From Lytechinus pictus (taxonomy: Eukaryota; Echinodermata; Echinoidea; Temnopleuroida; Toxopneustidae): 64,000 nt of DNA. The notes beneath the pieces were generated by a model that was not told where the DNA came from, did not search any database, and was given only the letters and a program-made list of their open reading frames with translations. A program made the translations under genes and the position numbers. Location: assembly GCF_037042905.1 (NCBI RefSeq), contig NW_026974140.1:14310001-14374000 (forward strand), in the 5' to 3' direction. Below, piece by piece: positions 47,801-57,569 of the stretch; position 1 is the first letter of the stretch; every line of letters begins with the position of its first letter.

Positions 47801-50673
47801 AGTTAAGTGTGACTAAAGCTACTCTCAAATTCAGAGTTGTTGCTGGAATATTTCACTTTTGTATAGCGCTAAATTCAATGGTATGACATCTTCTAATTGT
47901 TTATAGATATGTTAATACTCCCGTCATTAGATTATGGTTTGCCTGCTCACAATGTATGGACTTTTTCCACTCCCTGGGGAGCATTTCAACAAGAGTTTCC
48001 ATATTGCAGTGATTGGCAGGTTGTAATAAGGGGATGCACTTAAGTGCAAAATCATTACTTAGATTACTTGTTTGTTACTGTATGTGCAGAAGCATGGCAT
48101 TCAGTGATTTTAACTCTTTGTGAAAAGGCCCCCAGGTCTTAGACCACGGAGCCAGTTTCCTGATATTGCCATTAGTCTTTAAACTTGTTAGACTTGTCAC
48201 TGACAATGCATGTATTGCTTTACCACCTACTTTTGTGGGATGTGCATGAACTCAGACTTTAATATGATTTTGAGAAAAGGGGTCTTTTGTGATAAGTTAC
48301 TGGATTGGAAGATCAGGCTTGAATAAGAAATACCATTTCTTTTATTTAACCCTTTTTTCTCTCTGTTTATTTATTTATAGAAAGAATACTTTCAAGATGA
48401 TGTCTTTCCTGATACAAAGGTGACATGGGAACCAGTTCTTACAGGTTCTGACTGGTTCAGTGGCAAGGATGGACAATGTAGAACTATCAGCCTTTGTCCT
48501 GAAGGAATGAAATACCGTAAGTATTTTGTTTATCCTGTGTATACGTTTAGGGCCTGTTGCAGAAAGAGTTGCGATCAAATGCCTCTAAAAAATTCAATCG
48601 CAACTTGATTTCAACCAATGAAACAGATGTAGTTAGGACTTGAGCTTGATGTTAGTTGCATGTGTTAATTCCTCTCTCTCTTTCTCTTCTCATGTCCCCA
48701 CCTCTATCTCTCTCCCTTTTTCTCTTTCTTTCAGGTCATAAATCCCTCTCCTTTCTCTTTTTCTGTTTGATCTGTACCCTCTCCTCTCTCTCCCCCCCCC
48801 CTTCCTCCCCCTCCTCCCCCTGCCTCTTGATTCCTATCTCTATTCATCTCTACCTTTCATTTTCCTTCTCTATTCCCATTTGGCCATTATCATCATTACT
48901 TTTCTCCCAAGAGACCCTCCTCAGGTATTGCTCTTCCCTCTTTTCTTCTTGCTGTTTCCTTTAAGTGTTGTTAAATGCTCTGTGATGTTACATGTAATAA
49001 TCACCACCACCATTATCGTCATTATCATCATTATCATCACCATCATTGTCATCATCATTATCATCATCATCATGTTATATTCACTGCGATCACAATCATC
49101 ATAAATCATCAACATTGTCATAATCACTATCATGACCATCACCATCATCACCATCATCAACATCATCATCATTGTTATCATCATCATCATCATCATTGTT
49201 ATCATCATCATCATCAACATCATCACCATCATTACCATCATCATCAACATCATCATCATCTTCTTCATCAACATCATCAACATCATCACCATCATCACCA
49301 TCATCAACATCATCATCATCATCAACATCATCAACATCATCATCATTATCAATAACATTGATTTTGATATTTTATATTTTCATATTGATATGTTTCTCTC
49401 ATATTGCTACAGTGAGCTCAATACCCAAGGCTGGTCCAGCACCTAAGAAGTACTCCAGTGAAAAGGAGCTTACTTATAAAACTGATGCACAGAAGAGAGA
49501 GGAGGTAAGTATTGCTTTGCTCTTCTAAAAAATTATTGTATTGTATATCTGTAATAATAATATATCTGTAAAGCACTTAGAGACAATTGTTTAGATATGA
49601 TAAGCATTATATTCAAGCAGAATTTTATTATTACTGAATGATAAATCAAAAGATCAGGATCTGTCTGTTATTAAGTTTTTCATATTACTCCGTATATGTG
49701 TTTTGTAGAATATGCAAAATGTTGAATGTACTTTTCAAATAGATTATTCAAAGATGAAGAAGGGAACCTAGAAAAAGATAGATGAAGAAAGGGAGAAAAA
49801 AAACTAGGAGTGCAAGAAGGATGTAGAGGAAAGGAAGGGGGGCAAGGGGTGTGTGGGGAAACAACATCAAAAGTCAAATTGTTTTTTATTTTAAAAGTAA
49901 TGTATTTAATCATTGCTAAGAGTGTTAGTTTTCCCAAGCTAGAATTTCAAGGTTTCATAAAGTTTAGTTTGTACAAGATCAAAGACTGCAATTATATGGT
50001 GACAATTAACCTTGATTTCAAAAACTTTCACTTGAAATCATTGTTTTTGCAATAACGTTAGTTTATCTTTTATATTTCAGATCATGGCTGCAATGAATGA
50101 CAAGCTATCTCTGAAGTCTGAGCCTCTACCTCAGGATGAGTTTGAAGGTGTTGATGATGATGAATGGGTAAGTTTATTCTTATTTCATTCCATGGATTAT
50201 TGATTTACTAAAAAGATATCTTTTGTGATCGAATTGCAGATGCTAATACAGTGTGACACATAAATATTACATCAATAATGGAGATACAATGGCAAATAGG
50301 ATTACATTCCTTTTGTTGAAATTACTTTTAAGTATTTTAGATTTTATTGTCTATTTTTCTCTTCTTTCATTATTGTATTTTTTTTTTTTTTTTTTTTTAC
50401 ATGTGTGTTGATTAATATCCCTGTTTTATTGTGTGTCTGTTGGTGGTGTGTGTAACTATTGATGACCTGTGATACAGGATGCAGTGAATCTGGATAGACT
50501 ATTTATGTATTTTGAGTGAATTATGTGGAATTGATTTCAGGTGGAAGAAATGTTAATTTGAATTAAATATAATTTAGTGTCATTGTTAAATTCTGATTAT
50601 ATATCTGATATGAAAAGAACCAGAAATAATACCAGTGCTTTTTTTTTTACCATTCTCCCTCCAGGATGACTAA
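26876..50673 (+). CDS. CORO7: Coronin-7 (POD-1 family), 25 coding exons
   Basis: Coronin-7 is a cytosolic and Golgi-associated actin regulator with two coronin propellers in one chain. Coding exons: 26876-26935, 27799-27895, 28121-28272, 28624-28810, 32250-32374, 34014-34100, 34689-34771, 35717-35771, 36253-36310, 36709-36854, 38033-38128, 39451-39585, 40301-40507, 41061-41207, 41795-41990, 42472-42614, 43178-43282, 43719-43804, 45045-45183, 46234-46323, 47639-47755, 48381-48516, 49413-49504, 50081-50167, 50665-50673. All borders are GT-AG and phases agree, totalling 2835 bases: 944 residues plus TAA (human about 925). The start MSRFKVSKFKN, the repeat-linker junction SKFRHLQ and the end EGVDDDEWDD are family hallmarks. 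An acceptor at 26851-26854 implies an upstream untranslated exon. Exon 12 has an unusual donor (GAG|GTGTGA). The gene looks intact. Confidence 0.96.
26936..27798 (+). other. CORO7 intron 1 with a LINE 3' end
   Basis: From about 27130 to 27400 on the plus strand there is a block ending 'aaggatgtcaaataaatgaa' followed by repeats of 'ttgaaat'/'ttgaataaaa', as at the 3' end of a truncated LINE. The first 150 bases are rich in GGT and GAT triplets. No coding exon. Confidence 0.45.
30330..31100. mobile_element. MITE family G, copy 1
   Basis: Ends are TTAACCCTAAC and the inverse TTTTAGGGTTAA. Near the left end is 'ctgagatctcggccaccgat' followed by 'cgcgcgag'; near the right end is 'tttggtctgacatgcacttt'. 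A second copy at 37117-37804 shares these blocks in the same order. Lies in CORO7 intron 4. The short open frames are not conserved between the copies. Confidence 0.75.
31289..31463. mobile_element. MITE family A, copy 3
   Basis: The most symmetrical copy: 'ggtgggtgtttcataaagct' on the left and 'gaaacacccacc' at the right end, with 'gactggtgatcctttcttgt' inside. Same family as 1973-2153 and 4099-4278. Lies in CORO7 intron 4. Confidence 0.8.
31618..31731. mobile_element. Possible small inverted-repeat element
   Basis: TGGGGCCTGGTGCCCT near the left end and AGGGCACCAGCCCCCA near the right end are inverted copies with one mismatch, about 115 bp apart. No clear target duplication was found. GC-rich against an AT-rich intron. 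Confidence 0.4.
32375..34013 (+). other. CORO7 intron 5 with a GA-rich tract
   Basis: 32380-32650 is almost pure A/G on the plus strand ('gagagagagagag' runs). At 33490-33690 a phrase of about 100 bp ('ttttgattgagt' through 'gatctattaccaacaat') occurs twice in direct order, a local duplication. No coding exon. Confidence 0.55.
35202..35345. mobile_element. 144-bp palindromic element in CORO7 intron 7
   Basis: 'taggtttcatggtaca' and 'aatgttggtcct' on the left return inverted as 'aggaccaacatt' and 'tgtaccatgaaaccta'. The loop is about 15 bp. This is a small MITE; no target duplication was assigned. Confidence 0.65.
35380..35600 (+). mobile_element. LINE 3' end fragment in CORO7 intron 7
   Basis: AT-rich text ending 'gaaatcaataaatgtattga' followed by 'atttaatttaat', the style of a LINE 3' UTR with a simple-repeat tail. 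No coding part remains. Confidence 0.35.
37117..37804. mobile_element. MITE family G, copy 2
   Basis: Ends TTAACCCTATC and GATAGGGTTAA. Shares with copy 1 the 'agatctcggcc' plus 'gatcgcgcga' block, 'tttatgcgtaattagtatgc'-like text and the 'ttttggtctgacattcactt' block. Lies in CORO7 intron 10. Confidence 0.75.
38219..38612. mobile_element. Inverted-repeat element in CORO7 intron 11
   Basis: The ends CTAAAACTAGTTTACT and AGTAAACTAGTTTTAGA are inverted copies. 'agcgatctt' occurs near both ends and the interior is richer in G+C than the intron. Length about 394 bp, non-coding. Confidence 0.55.
39451..40507 (+). other. CORO7 inter-propeller linker (exons 12-13)
   Basis: Residues about 383-496. 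A low-complexity, probably disordered segment rich in Ser, Thr, Ala, Pro and Gln (for example SRATTSSSGSAASSTANASS), ending in the conserved TSKFRHLQ. In mammalian coronin-7 this linker carries PST-type signals and ubiquitination that target it to the Golgi; whether that holds here is not shown. Confidence 0.8.
44385..44800. mobile_element. Foldback element in CORO7 intron 18
   Basis: Arms of about 130-140 bp at 44390-44525 and 44660-44800 are inverted copies at moderate to high identity: 'aaatggaggtgaaatggaaa' and 'agtagagtattcttttcaaa' on the left return as their complements on the right. The middle of about 130 bp (with agtagcagtagcagg) is unique. No target duplication was assigned. Confidence 0.65.
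44841..44995. mobile_element. 155-bp MITE in CORO7 intron 18
   Basis: The ends CCTGGGGACTGTTTTTCAAT and the inverse 'ctttgtaagactgggccc' share 'gagttgcaa' / 'ttgcaactc' and an inner 'actcaaactgagattgatct' / inverse pair. It ends only 50 bp before exon 19. Confidence 0.65.
45525..45638. mobile_element. 114-bp hAT-type palindrome with 8-bp target duplication
   Basis: Two arms of about 50 bp start CAGTGGCG and end CGCCACTG, nearly identical through 'gaggagacaaagcattggag'. AGTATGCA at 45517-45524 is repeated at 45639-45646. CAGTGGCG ends and an 8-bp duplication are the standard hAT signature. Lies in CORO7 intron 19; non-coding. Confidence 0.9.
46504..47111. mobile_element. MITE family C, copy 2
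   Basis: Starts TTACAGGGATGGTCCAGGCT and ends GGACCATCCCTTTAA. It shares with the copy at 7001-7581 the 'attattccggtgaaacagtt' and 'gaatattcattaggtgggct' blocks and the inverted right half. Lies in CORO7 intron 20. Confidence 0.8.
47779..48136. mobile_element. MITE in CORO7 intron 21
   Basis: The ends CCTAGGGGGCTGTTTCACAG and the inverse 'ttgtgaaaaggcccccagg' share 'gagttaa' / 'ttaactc'. The interior of about 310 bp is unique. A related partial end ('gggcctgttgcagaaagagt') lies at 48551-48570. Confidence 0.6.
48655..49365. repeat. CT-rich tract followed by a long (ATC)n microsatellite
   Basis: 48665-48900 is C/T-rich. From 49000 to 49355 the plus strand is almost only CAT/ATC/ATT triplets with CAC/AAC variants. 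The array stops about 50 bp before CORO7 exon 23. The poly-His, poly-Ile, poly-Ser and poly-Met frames here are artefacts of the repeat. Confidence 0.9.
49413..50673 (+). other. CORO7 acidic C-terminal tail (exons 23-25)
   Basis: Residues about 883-944: a Lys/Glu-rich helix-like stretch (EKELTYKTDAQKREE), then QDEFEGVDDDEWDD. The acidic run around a single Trp is the coronin-7/POD-1 tail that resembles Arp2/3-binding acidic motifs. The last exon supplies only two Asp codons and TAA. Confidence 0.85.
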
Positions 50674-52627
50674 ACTCACTTTAGACACCAACAGAATAGA
50701 TTGAGCAGATTAAGACATCATGTAGCAGCATGTAGATCATACCCTTGACCTGTACTTGTGATGTTACTGAAATGGGATACATTGTGAGTGAGTCTGCAAG
50801 AAATGTTAGTTTTTGCCCAACCTAATACGTTTTTCACTTTTTTCCAGAGTTTATTGCCTCTGAAATGGAGATTTTATTGGGGGTGGTATCGACATATGGT
50901 GTTTTTCAGTCATTCAGATAGCTCTCTGTTTTGGTTTATAGCCACATGGTCTAAAACCAAGTTAATTTTCACTTGACTAGACCATATTGGTCCACTATCA
51001 ATTTCGTTAATATCCATTTTGGGCCTGTTTCCTTCTATTTTGACTGCTTTGATTTCTCCATTTCATCAAATGACCATTTTGTCAGCCAGCTAGACTGAGT
51101 GGTATTAGACCAAATGAGAACTGATCATATTGGGATTAGACCAAGTGATTATTCACCACTCTCTCTCTCTCACTGTTAAACTAATTAAATTTTCATTGTA
51201 GGCTCCATTTGAAATTGAGTCACATTCTTTGGTCAAAGACATATTGTACATCAGTATGAAGAGTGTGATGATCATGTCTTATCTGTTGATCATGCACAGG
51301 CACGAATGTAATAACTCCTTCTAAAAGAAATAAATGTTGCCTTTAGTGCTATCATACATTATTGCCAAGGAGACTAAAATGACACTGTGAGTACTTGTTG
51401 TCAATGTGTTAGAAAATACACTTTCTTCATTAGTGCCTTTATATTGAAGGCAACAATTTCCCTTCCAAACTTTTAAATGTGCTGGTCACATCTCTAAACC
51501 GTTACATTTTAAATTTACAAATTGACTCTTTCATAGTATTCTTTTGAGTTACTATGTTTGTATTGCTCTCCTTCATTACCTATAAGTGTCAAACATACTT
51601 TTGTTGTTGTTTTAAGTGTGAGAATTGAGTCATGGGCATCATTTGTTCCATTTAGCTATTGCTTTATTTTCAGAAAAAGGGTTAGAGAGCCAATAATAGC
51701 TGCTATGTTGTTGAAGAGTCTGAATATTACTATGCGTTTTACTTAACATCATTTCTTAACTGCCTTCACTTCTTGGTCATTTAGAGTATCAAAAATATAT
51801 TTTCTTATGGTACAATATTTTCTATTGCTTCTTCTTAGCAACAAAGTAGAAGCTTTACCATAAAATCACTGTGCTTATTTTGCATGCTTTGTCTGTTTTT
51901 CATATTGGCATATGAATAATTTTGATATTCTAATCAAACTTTCACTTTCGCATCTTGATTTTTAGAGCCTTCAAACTTTTCTATGCATTTCAATTTTTAA
52001 AATTCATCGTTTTAAGATGATACGCTCTTCTTGATCATTCTGAAATGATTTTTCGAGTCTGTTATATCTTCTTCTTACCATGTATTTGTTTATGAAATGG
52101 CTTTCAAGATAATGATGACTGGTATATATGAAAATTCTGTATCATTTGTCATGATATTATTTTTACCATTACTGTTTATTCATTTGATTTAATTTGTCTA
52201 ATGCATAGAGAGAATCTGTTTAATACTATGGTATCTGTGAAAAGATATCAAAAGTGAATTATTTGTGAAGAGAGTTCACATTTTTTTAATTACTAGTTTT
52301 GATGTTGATATGTTGTCAGATATACTCAAGTAAATCAATGAAATTTGTTAATTATTTTACATGTCAGCAATTTCTTGAATTCTTCTTGAAATCGAATACT
52401 TAAGTAATAAGTATGAAATCATTAATTCATAATGTAAATATGTTTACCATTGGTATCATCAACATATTATTGTATATCTCTGCAATATATTATTATTAAT
52501 GGTAATATTTTTATTATTTACAATGTCATTCAAATTAATATATATTTCGAGATGTGTGCAAAATATCCAGATTTCAAAATGACTTCTTATTCCTGCTCTT
52601 TCCATGAATAACTGACTGTATAAGATC
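50674..52627 (+). other. Presumed CORO7 3' UTR and downstream AT-rich sequence
   Basis: A candidate polyadenylation signal AATAAA lies at 51329-51334, about 655 bp after the stop; others occur further on, so the true end is unknown. At 50955-51150 there are degenerate phrases 'ggtctaaaacc', 'attagaccaaatga' and 'attttgtcagcc' like those at 9995-10345. Confidence 0.4.
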
Positions 52628-52770
52628 AGGGGAGAGTTTCATGAGTCATCTTATCAGTGATTTTCAGTAACAAATTAGCTCTGAGCCAATCAGATGCAAG
52701 GATTGTTTATAGCTTATAACAAAGAGTCTGTAAATATCACTGACTACTTGTTTCATGAAATGCTCCCCCT
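52628..52770. mobile_element. 143-bp MITE
   Basis: AGGGGAGAGTTTCATGAGTC at the left and TGTTTCATGAAATGCTCCCC at the right are inverted copies, with 'ctgagccaatcagatgcaag' inside. A diverged relative may lie at 54135-54260 ('ggccatgtttcatgaaattg', 'cagccaatcaaatg'). Confidence 0.65.
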
Positions 52771-52844
52771 TAAGGGCATTGGTTCGTGTCAGCTCTGAGT
52801 CTTGTTTGATCCTTTTTGTCTTGTTTGCTTGTTTGGTTTTTGTC

Positions 52845-53660
52845 TCACCTGCATAGCAGAGCAAGACTGTAGGCGCCGATTTTCCGACGGCGGCGTTGTC
52901 AACATTGAAATCTTAACCAAGGTTAAGTTTTTGAAATGTCGTCATAAGTTTGATAGTTTATGAATCTAGTTCATAAAACTCGGACATAAGGGTAATAGTA
53001 TAACACTGAACAACCTGCCTGAGTTTCAAGTCACATGACCAAGGTCAAAGGTCATCTTGAGTCAACGAACTTTGCCATCATAACTTTGAAAGTTTATAGA
53101 TCTAGTTCATGAAACTTAGACATAAGAGCAATCAAGTATCTATGAACATCCTGTGCTAGTTTCAGGTCACATGACCAAGTGCAAAGGTCATTTAGGATCC
53201 ACACACTTTGGTAATGTTGGGGGTATTTGTGGGATTGTCATCATAACTTTAGAAGTCTATGGATCTAGTTCATGAAACTTGGACATAAGAGCAGCAATGT
53301 ATCCCTAAATACCCGGTGTGCATATCAGGAACATGACCAAGATCAAAGGTCATTTAAAGGTCAATGAACTCTGGCCGTGTTGGGAGTATGTGTTGAATTG
53401 GCATCATAACTTAGGAAGTTTATGGATCTAGCTCATGAAACATCGAAATAGGATAATCAAGTATGATTGATTGTTTTGCACATGTCTTAGGTCACATGAT
53501 CATGGTCAAAGGTCATTTTAGGTCAATGGACATAATATTTTATTAACATATTAGTGTTTTCTTCTGTGAATAATTATTCATTAGCTATTTTCAAAGGAAG
53601 AATTGCTGCTATATCAAATTGCGTAATGCAGGCGAGACTGCCAGAGGCGTTCCACTTGTT
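52845..53660. repeat. Tandem array of four ~140-bp units rich in AGGTCA half-sites
   Basis: Four diverged units repeat 'catcataactt', 'tatggatctagttcatgaaa', 'cttggacataagagca', 'caggtcacatgacca' and 'ggtcaaaggtcattt'. The array is bounded by 'gactgtaggcgccgattttc' on the left and 'gaggcgttccacttgttga' on the right, probably the ends of a larger mobile repeat. Perfect AGGTCAAAGGTCA (direct repeat, spacing 1) is at 53042-53054; AGGTCA repeats with spacing 5 at 53347-53363 and spacing 4 at 53510-53525. Confidence 0.75.
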
Positions 53661-55579
53661 GATGTTATTTAGCTGAGCACATTTTGTATTTTTATGCACA
53701 TTCTCATTCATTTATTTCCATAAAATCATTTCCATTTTATGCACTTATTTCTTTTTACTTTACACCATGCAATATGTGTAATCTTTTTAAGGTATGTTTC
53801 TTTCCTTAATGTTAAATTGTAAGTGTGAGAATTTTTTTCGACAATGGTTTAGAATTAGATAGTAATAGATATTTAATTGTATGGTATGTTGAATTGCATA
53901 ATCACTTTTTCTTATATTTCACCCTTTCACTGAGAAATTTGAAAAGTTATGTAAGTTTTACATCTCAAAAACCCATGACAGTAATGTGATTCTTATTATC
54001 AATTTTAATGTTGTGAATTTCACATTTTAATAAAGGAATATGTAAGTCTCTAAGATTTTAACAGGAATTTATGGTATGGTGAAGATTGTTTAATATGCAG
54101 AGAGTGTGTATGCTGTGAGTGTGATGGATTTCTAGGCCATGTTTCATGAAATTGTTATCAGTAATCAATGTTGGGTAGAATTTCCTTCACAAGTGTGCTT
54201 ACAGCCAATCAAATGACACCATTACAGTAACTAATAATAATTGCCAGTAACTTGTAACAAGTTTAATTAAGCTTGAGCCTGTATTGTTAATATATCAGGA
54301 GGAATCTTAGTTGTTTGATTTTGACCATTGAGAGTCTTTAGCAATAACGTTCTTCTTGCCATTCCGGAAAGGTCTTCTTTCAAATTTTGTACATTTGAAT
54401 CTTATCGGGCTGCTCAAACCTGAATGATATGGTTATGTCTGATTCGCTGCATTCTGCCTGTAATTGCGTTGAATACAGTGATAGACATACATCTCATCAT
54501 TTATGAGCTTTTGTAAACAGTATTGTTATTATAATAGTTTTTCTTGAGGCAGCCTACAATAATGTGATTTTTTTGTGTGTATCAGGGGATAAGGGCAAGG
54601 TGAAAAAAAAATTGAGAGGGATAATCCTCCAAAAGGAAAAGAAGAATCTTCATGGTCACTGTCTTTCCATTTTATAACATTATCCAAACATTAGAATCAC
54701 AACATATATTCAATTTTTTTTTTTATTGATCTTCATCATTCAGGTTTGACCAGCCCAGATTTTGAATGTCTTCATTCAATAAAACTCTGATGTACTACTG
54801 TATGTGTTTTAGTCAAAGATGGTGAAAGATTATGAATATCTGATCATATTTCTCAATTGCAAAAGAGTTATATTTTTGAAATGTACATGCTGTATTTATT
54901 ATATATTATGTACATTCATTGTGAATTGTTATGTCCTTAATGAATCATTCATTGTCAAGAATGATGTTTTATTTCTGTGTCTTTACAGAAAAGGGGCAGC
55001 TTGGAAATTTTGAACAATAAATACTCTTCATGCCATTTTGATGGGTAATGTTTGAAGAATATTGGCTTTATTTCATTGTTTTTAAATTACGGAGTGGGAA
55101 TTTATATTCATATTGTTATCAGTATCACTTAAAACATTAATTACATTTTGGTAAATCTACCAATGATGAAGTTTGAATTTATTGTCAGATAAAATGAAAG
55201 AGCACATGGTTATCTTAAAACATATTTGTGTGAATGATCCAAATGTGTATTGATTGTCTTGATAAAGTTTGTACTCAATGCATATAAATTTTAAATATAA
55301 GTGGGCCCCTACCAATTTGTTTTAGGTATATTTGGGGGGAGGGGAGAGTATACATTATATATCAAGGATTTTGATAAAAAGGTGAGGGGACAATCTTCAT
55401 TTCGCAATTTTCTGATAGGCAATCACAAAGATCATTGTTCAGTGTCTTTATGTTGACAAAATAAAAAGCTTACCAAGAGATGTGATTATCTTATAAAGAT
55501 ATTTGTATATATCTCTACGGATTATCTTCACATATTCATAAAGACTTGAATAATGAAAAGTGATATGACATTCTCATTA
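53661..55579. other. AT-rich spacer, no gene seen
   Basis: No coding exon is convincing. An acceptor-like 'tgtctttacag' at 54978-54988 is followed by a 19-codon frame and an AATAAA (55016-55021); see the rejected list. 55330-55345 is G-rich. Confidence 0.35.
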
Positions 55580-56190
55580 TTAAAGGACAAGTCCACCCCA
55601 ACAAAAAGTTGATTTGAAAAAAGGGAGAAAAATCCAACAAGCAAAACACTGAAAATTTCATCGAAATCGGATGTAAAATAATAAAATTATGACATTTTAA
55701 AGTTTCGCCTAATTTCACAAAACAGTTATATGCACATCCTGGTCGGTATGCAAATTGGCAGACTGATGACGTCACCCATTCACTATTTCTTTTGTATTTT
55801 TTTATATGAAATATGAAATATTCTAATTTTCTCCTCCTTGTCAAGTGAAACAAAGTTTTATTTCTCCGTGAACATGTGCAATTACCATTATTTTATTAGT
55901 TTACGGATAAGTTAAGTTAGTCCTTATAGTCAAATCTGTAAAAATTGAAATATTGTATTATTCAAACAATAAAAAAAAAGAAATAGTGAGTGATGGACAT
56001 CATCGACACTCTCATTTGCATATCGCTGAGTTGCGCATTGAACTGTTTTGTGAAAAATAAGCGAAACTTAAAAATGTCATAACTTTCTTATTTTACATCT
56101 GATTTTGATGAAATTTTTTAGTGTTATGCTTGTTGGATTTTTCTCTATCGATTCAAATCAACAATTTTCTGGGGTGGACTTGACCTTTAA
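55580..56190. mobile_element. MITE family B, copy 2
   Basis: 611 bp, with ends TTAAAGGACAAGTCCACCCC and GGGGTGGACTTGACCTTTAA. Same inner module as copy 1 ('tttcatcgaaatcggatgta', 'ataaaattatgacatttta') near both ends in opposite orientation, and 'tgatgacgtcacccattcac' in the middle part. Confidence 0.85.
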
Positions 56191-57341
56191 CCTTGTATCA
56201 AAGTTGTAGACAAGACTTTACAGCTTGAAGTCTCTGATGGAGAAGGATTGACATAGTTAAAAAAAGAGGAGGAATATTGAACAATACATAATTTGATGTT
56301 GAACACCAAAGAAACCAGAAAAAGTGTCGGGATTCAAAATTTTTACATGGCTCTTTGTGTAGACCACCTTTTTGTCTCCTCATTCCTGTCTACTTTATTA
56401 TAAAGTAACAATTTACATTTTACATCAAGATATTTAGATTGTTTCAAAATGTATGATTTAATAGAAGTTAATTCATGTATAAGTACTAATAAATTTGTAG
56501 TAAATAGCACATAAATCATGTAACAGAAAGTCAAAAAACAAGATCACAGATAGTGTCACTATTGAGAATAATGATAGTGATCTTTAAATGTCTTTTGAAA
56601 ATGTTAATCATATTTTCGAAATACCAATGCCTGAATTACTACTTATTTCATTGTTCAATTTAGCTAGTGTAAAAGAATGTGGTCAAAATGTGAAATTAAC
56701 TTTAAATGAGGAAACTGAAAGACATCCATTTTATTTCCATTCCACAATATCAATCTTTTGTCAAAATATGAAACTGAGTTGTAAACAAAAAAATACTCCC
56801 AACACACTATTCACACTGCTAAAACATAATTCAGATACATTACCACTTATGTTGGTGTAATTACTTTTTACAAGTTTGTTATAATTGATATTACCAATTT
56901 TCAATCACGTCAAATGAAATGTCACAACTGTTATTCAGCATGCATTCTACTGAGGAATTTAGATCTTCTAAGACTATCAGTAAACTTAGCACTTGAACTG
57001 TGAACGCTTATCATCCCTAGATATGTACAATATTATATCCACAGATCTAACAAGTCAAAAAAGAAAATATATTAACTTTTGCAGAATTATACTGTGCTTC
57101 CATTGGCTTGATTAAACAGTAATAATTTGGAAAGAGCCATGGCACTAAGAGTAAAATACTAAATTCGTAAACAATGCATGATAAAATGAATAATATAAAT
57201 ATAAGAAGAGTGATGTTGATATCTCAAAACTTTTTTCTGCACAAAGAGAATATATACTTAGGAAATATGAGATAGATAAAAAGGTGTATTATCATGTCAT
57301 CCAATTTTGAGAGGTTTTAGGTGTTTTCTTTCTTAATTTGA
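56191..57341. other. AT-rich spacer between CORO7 and the NLR gene
   Basis: No protein-like frame and no clear repeat. The 90-codon plus-strand frame at 56588-56860 has no domain and no splice context. Confidence 0.35.
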
Positions 57342-57350
57342 GAGCCAGCC

Positions 57351-57560
57351 ATGGCCCTGGGAAGCACTCCCCGAAAATTTCCTTGGGGATGATGATTTAT
57401 TCTCCATAGGCAGCACCCTCAGGTATTCTGGAAGATGTGTTAAAATTGAAAAATGTAACCTAAACGACCAATGATCTTCATTTTGTATTGAAACATTTTT
57501 TTTTTTGCTTTTCAAATTTACATCAGCACCCCACTTTAAACAAATGTTCCCAGGGCCCTG
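57351..57560. mobile_element. 210-bp MITE with 9-bp target duplication
   Basis: Ends ATGGCCCTGGGAA and TTCCCAGGGCCCTG are imperfect inverted copies. GAGCCAGCC at 57342-57350 is repeated exactly at 57561-57569. Non-coding; a Mutator-like mobiliser would explain the 9-bp duplication. Confidence 0.6.
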
Positions 57561-57569
57561 GAGCCAGCC

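Larger units (their letters stand above)
41061..48516 (+). other. CORO7 second beta-propeller (exons 14-22)
   Basis: Residues about 497-882. Blades include GTLGQRSQHIYNIRNASINV, FTWDPFNDCRLAVACDDAKI with RLWSFPEEG, LIKFHPLASDVLLSASYDML with KIWDLTTG, and FSAAWSPDGKRIATVCKDGF with RVYEPRS. The coronin extension is FFTLSNYASPEGHQ, VVKDVEFMRALKLSK and KEYFQDDVFPDTKVTWEPVL. This duplicates the order of the first propeller. Confidence 0.9.

Noticed and set aside
48921-49528. Long poly-His, poly-Ile, poly-Ser and poly-Met open frames
   Set aside because: They are translations of an (ATC)n microsatellite in different frames, in a CORO7 intron.
54978-55035. Alternative CORO7 last exon after 'tgtctttacag'
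   Set aside because: The phase would fit after exon 24, but it lies 4.8 kb downstream, encodes nothing resembling the acidic tail, and the exon at 50665 completes the conserved end.
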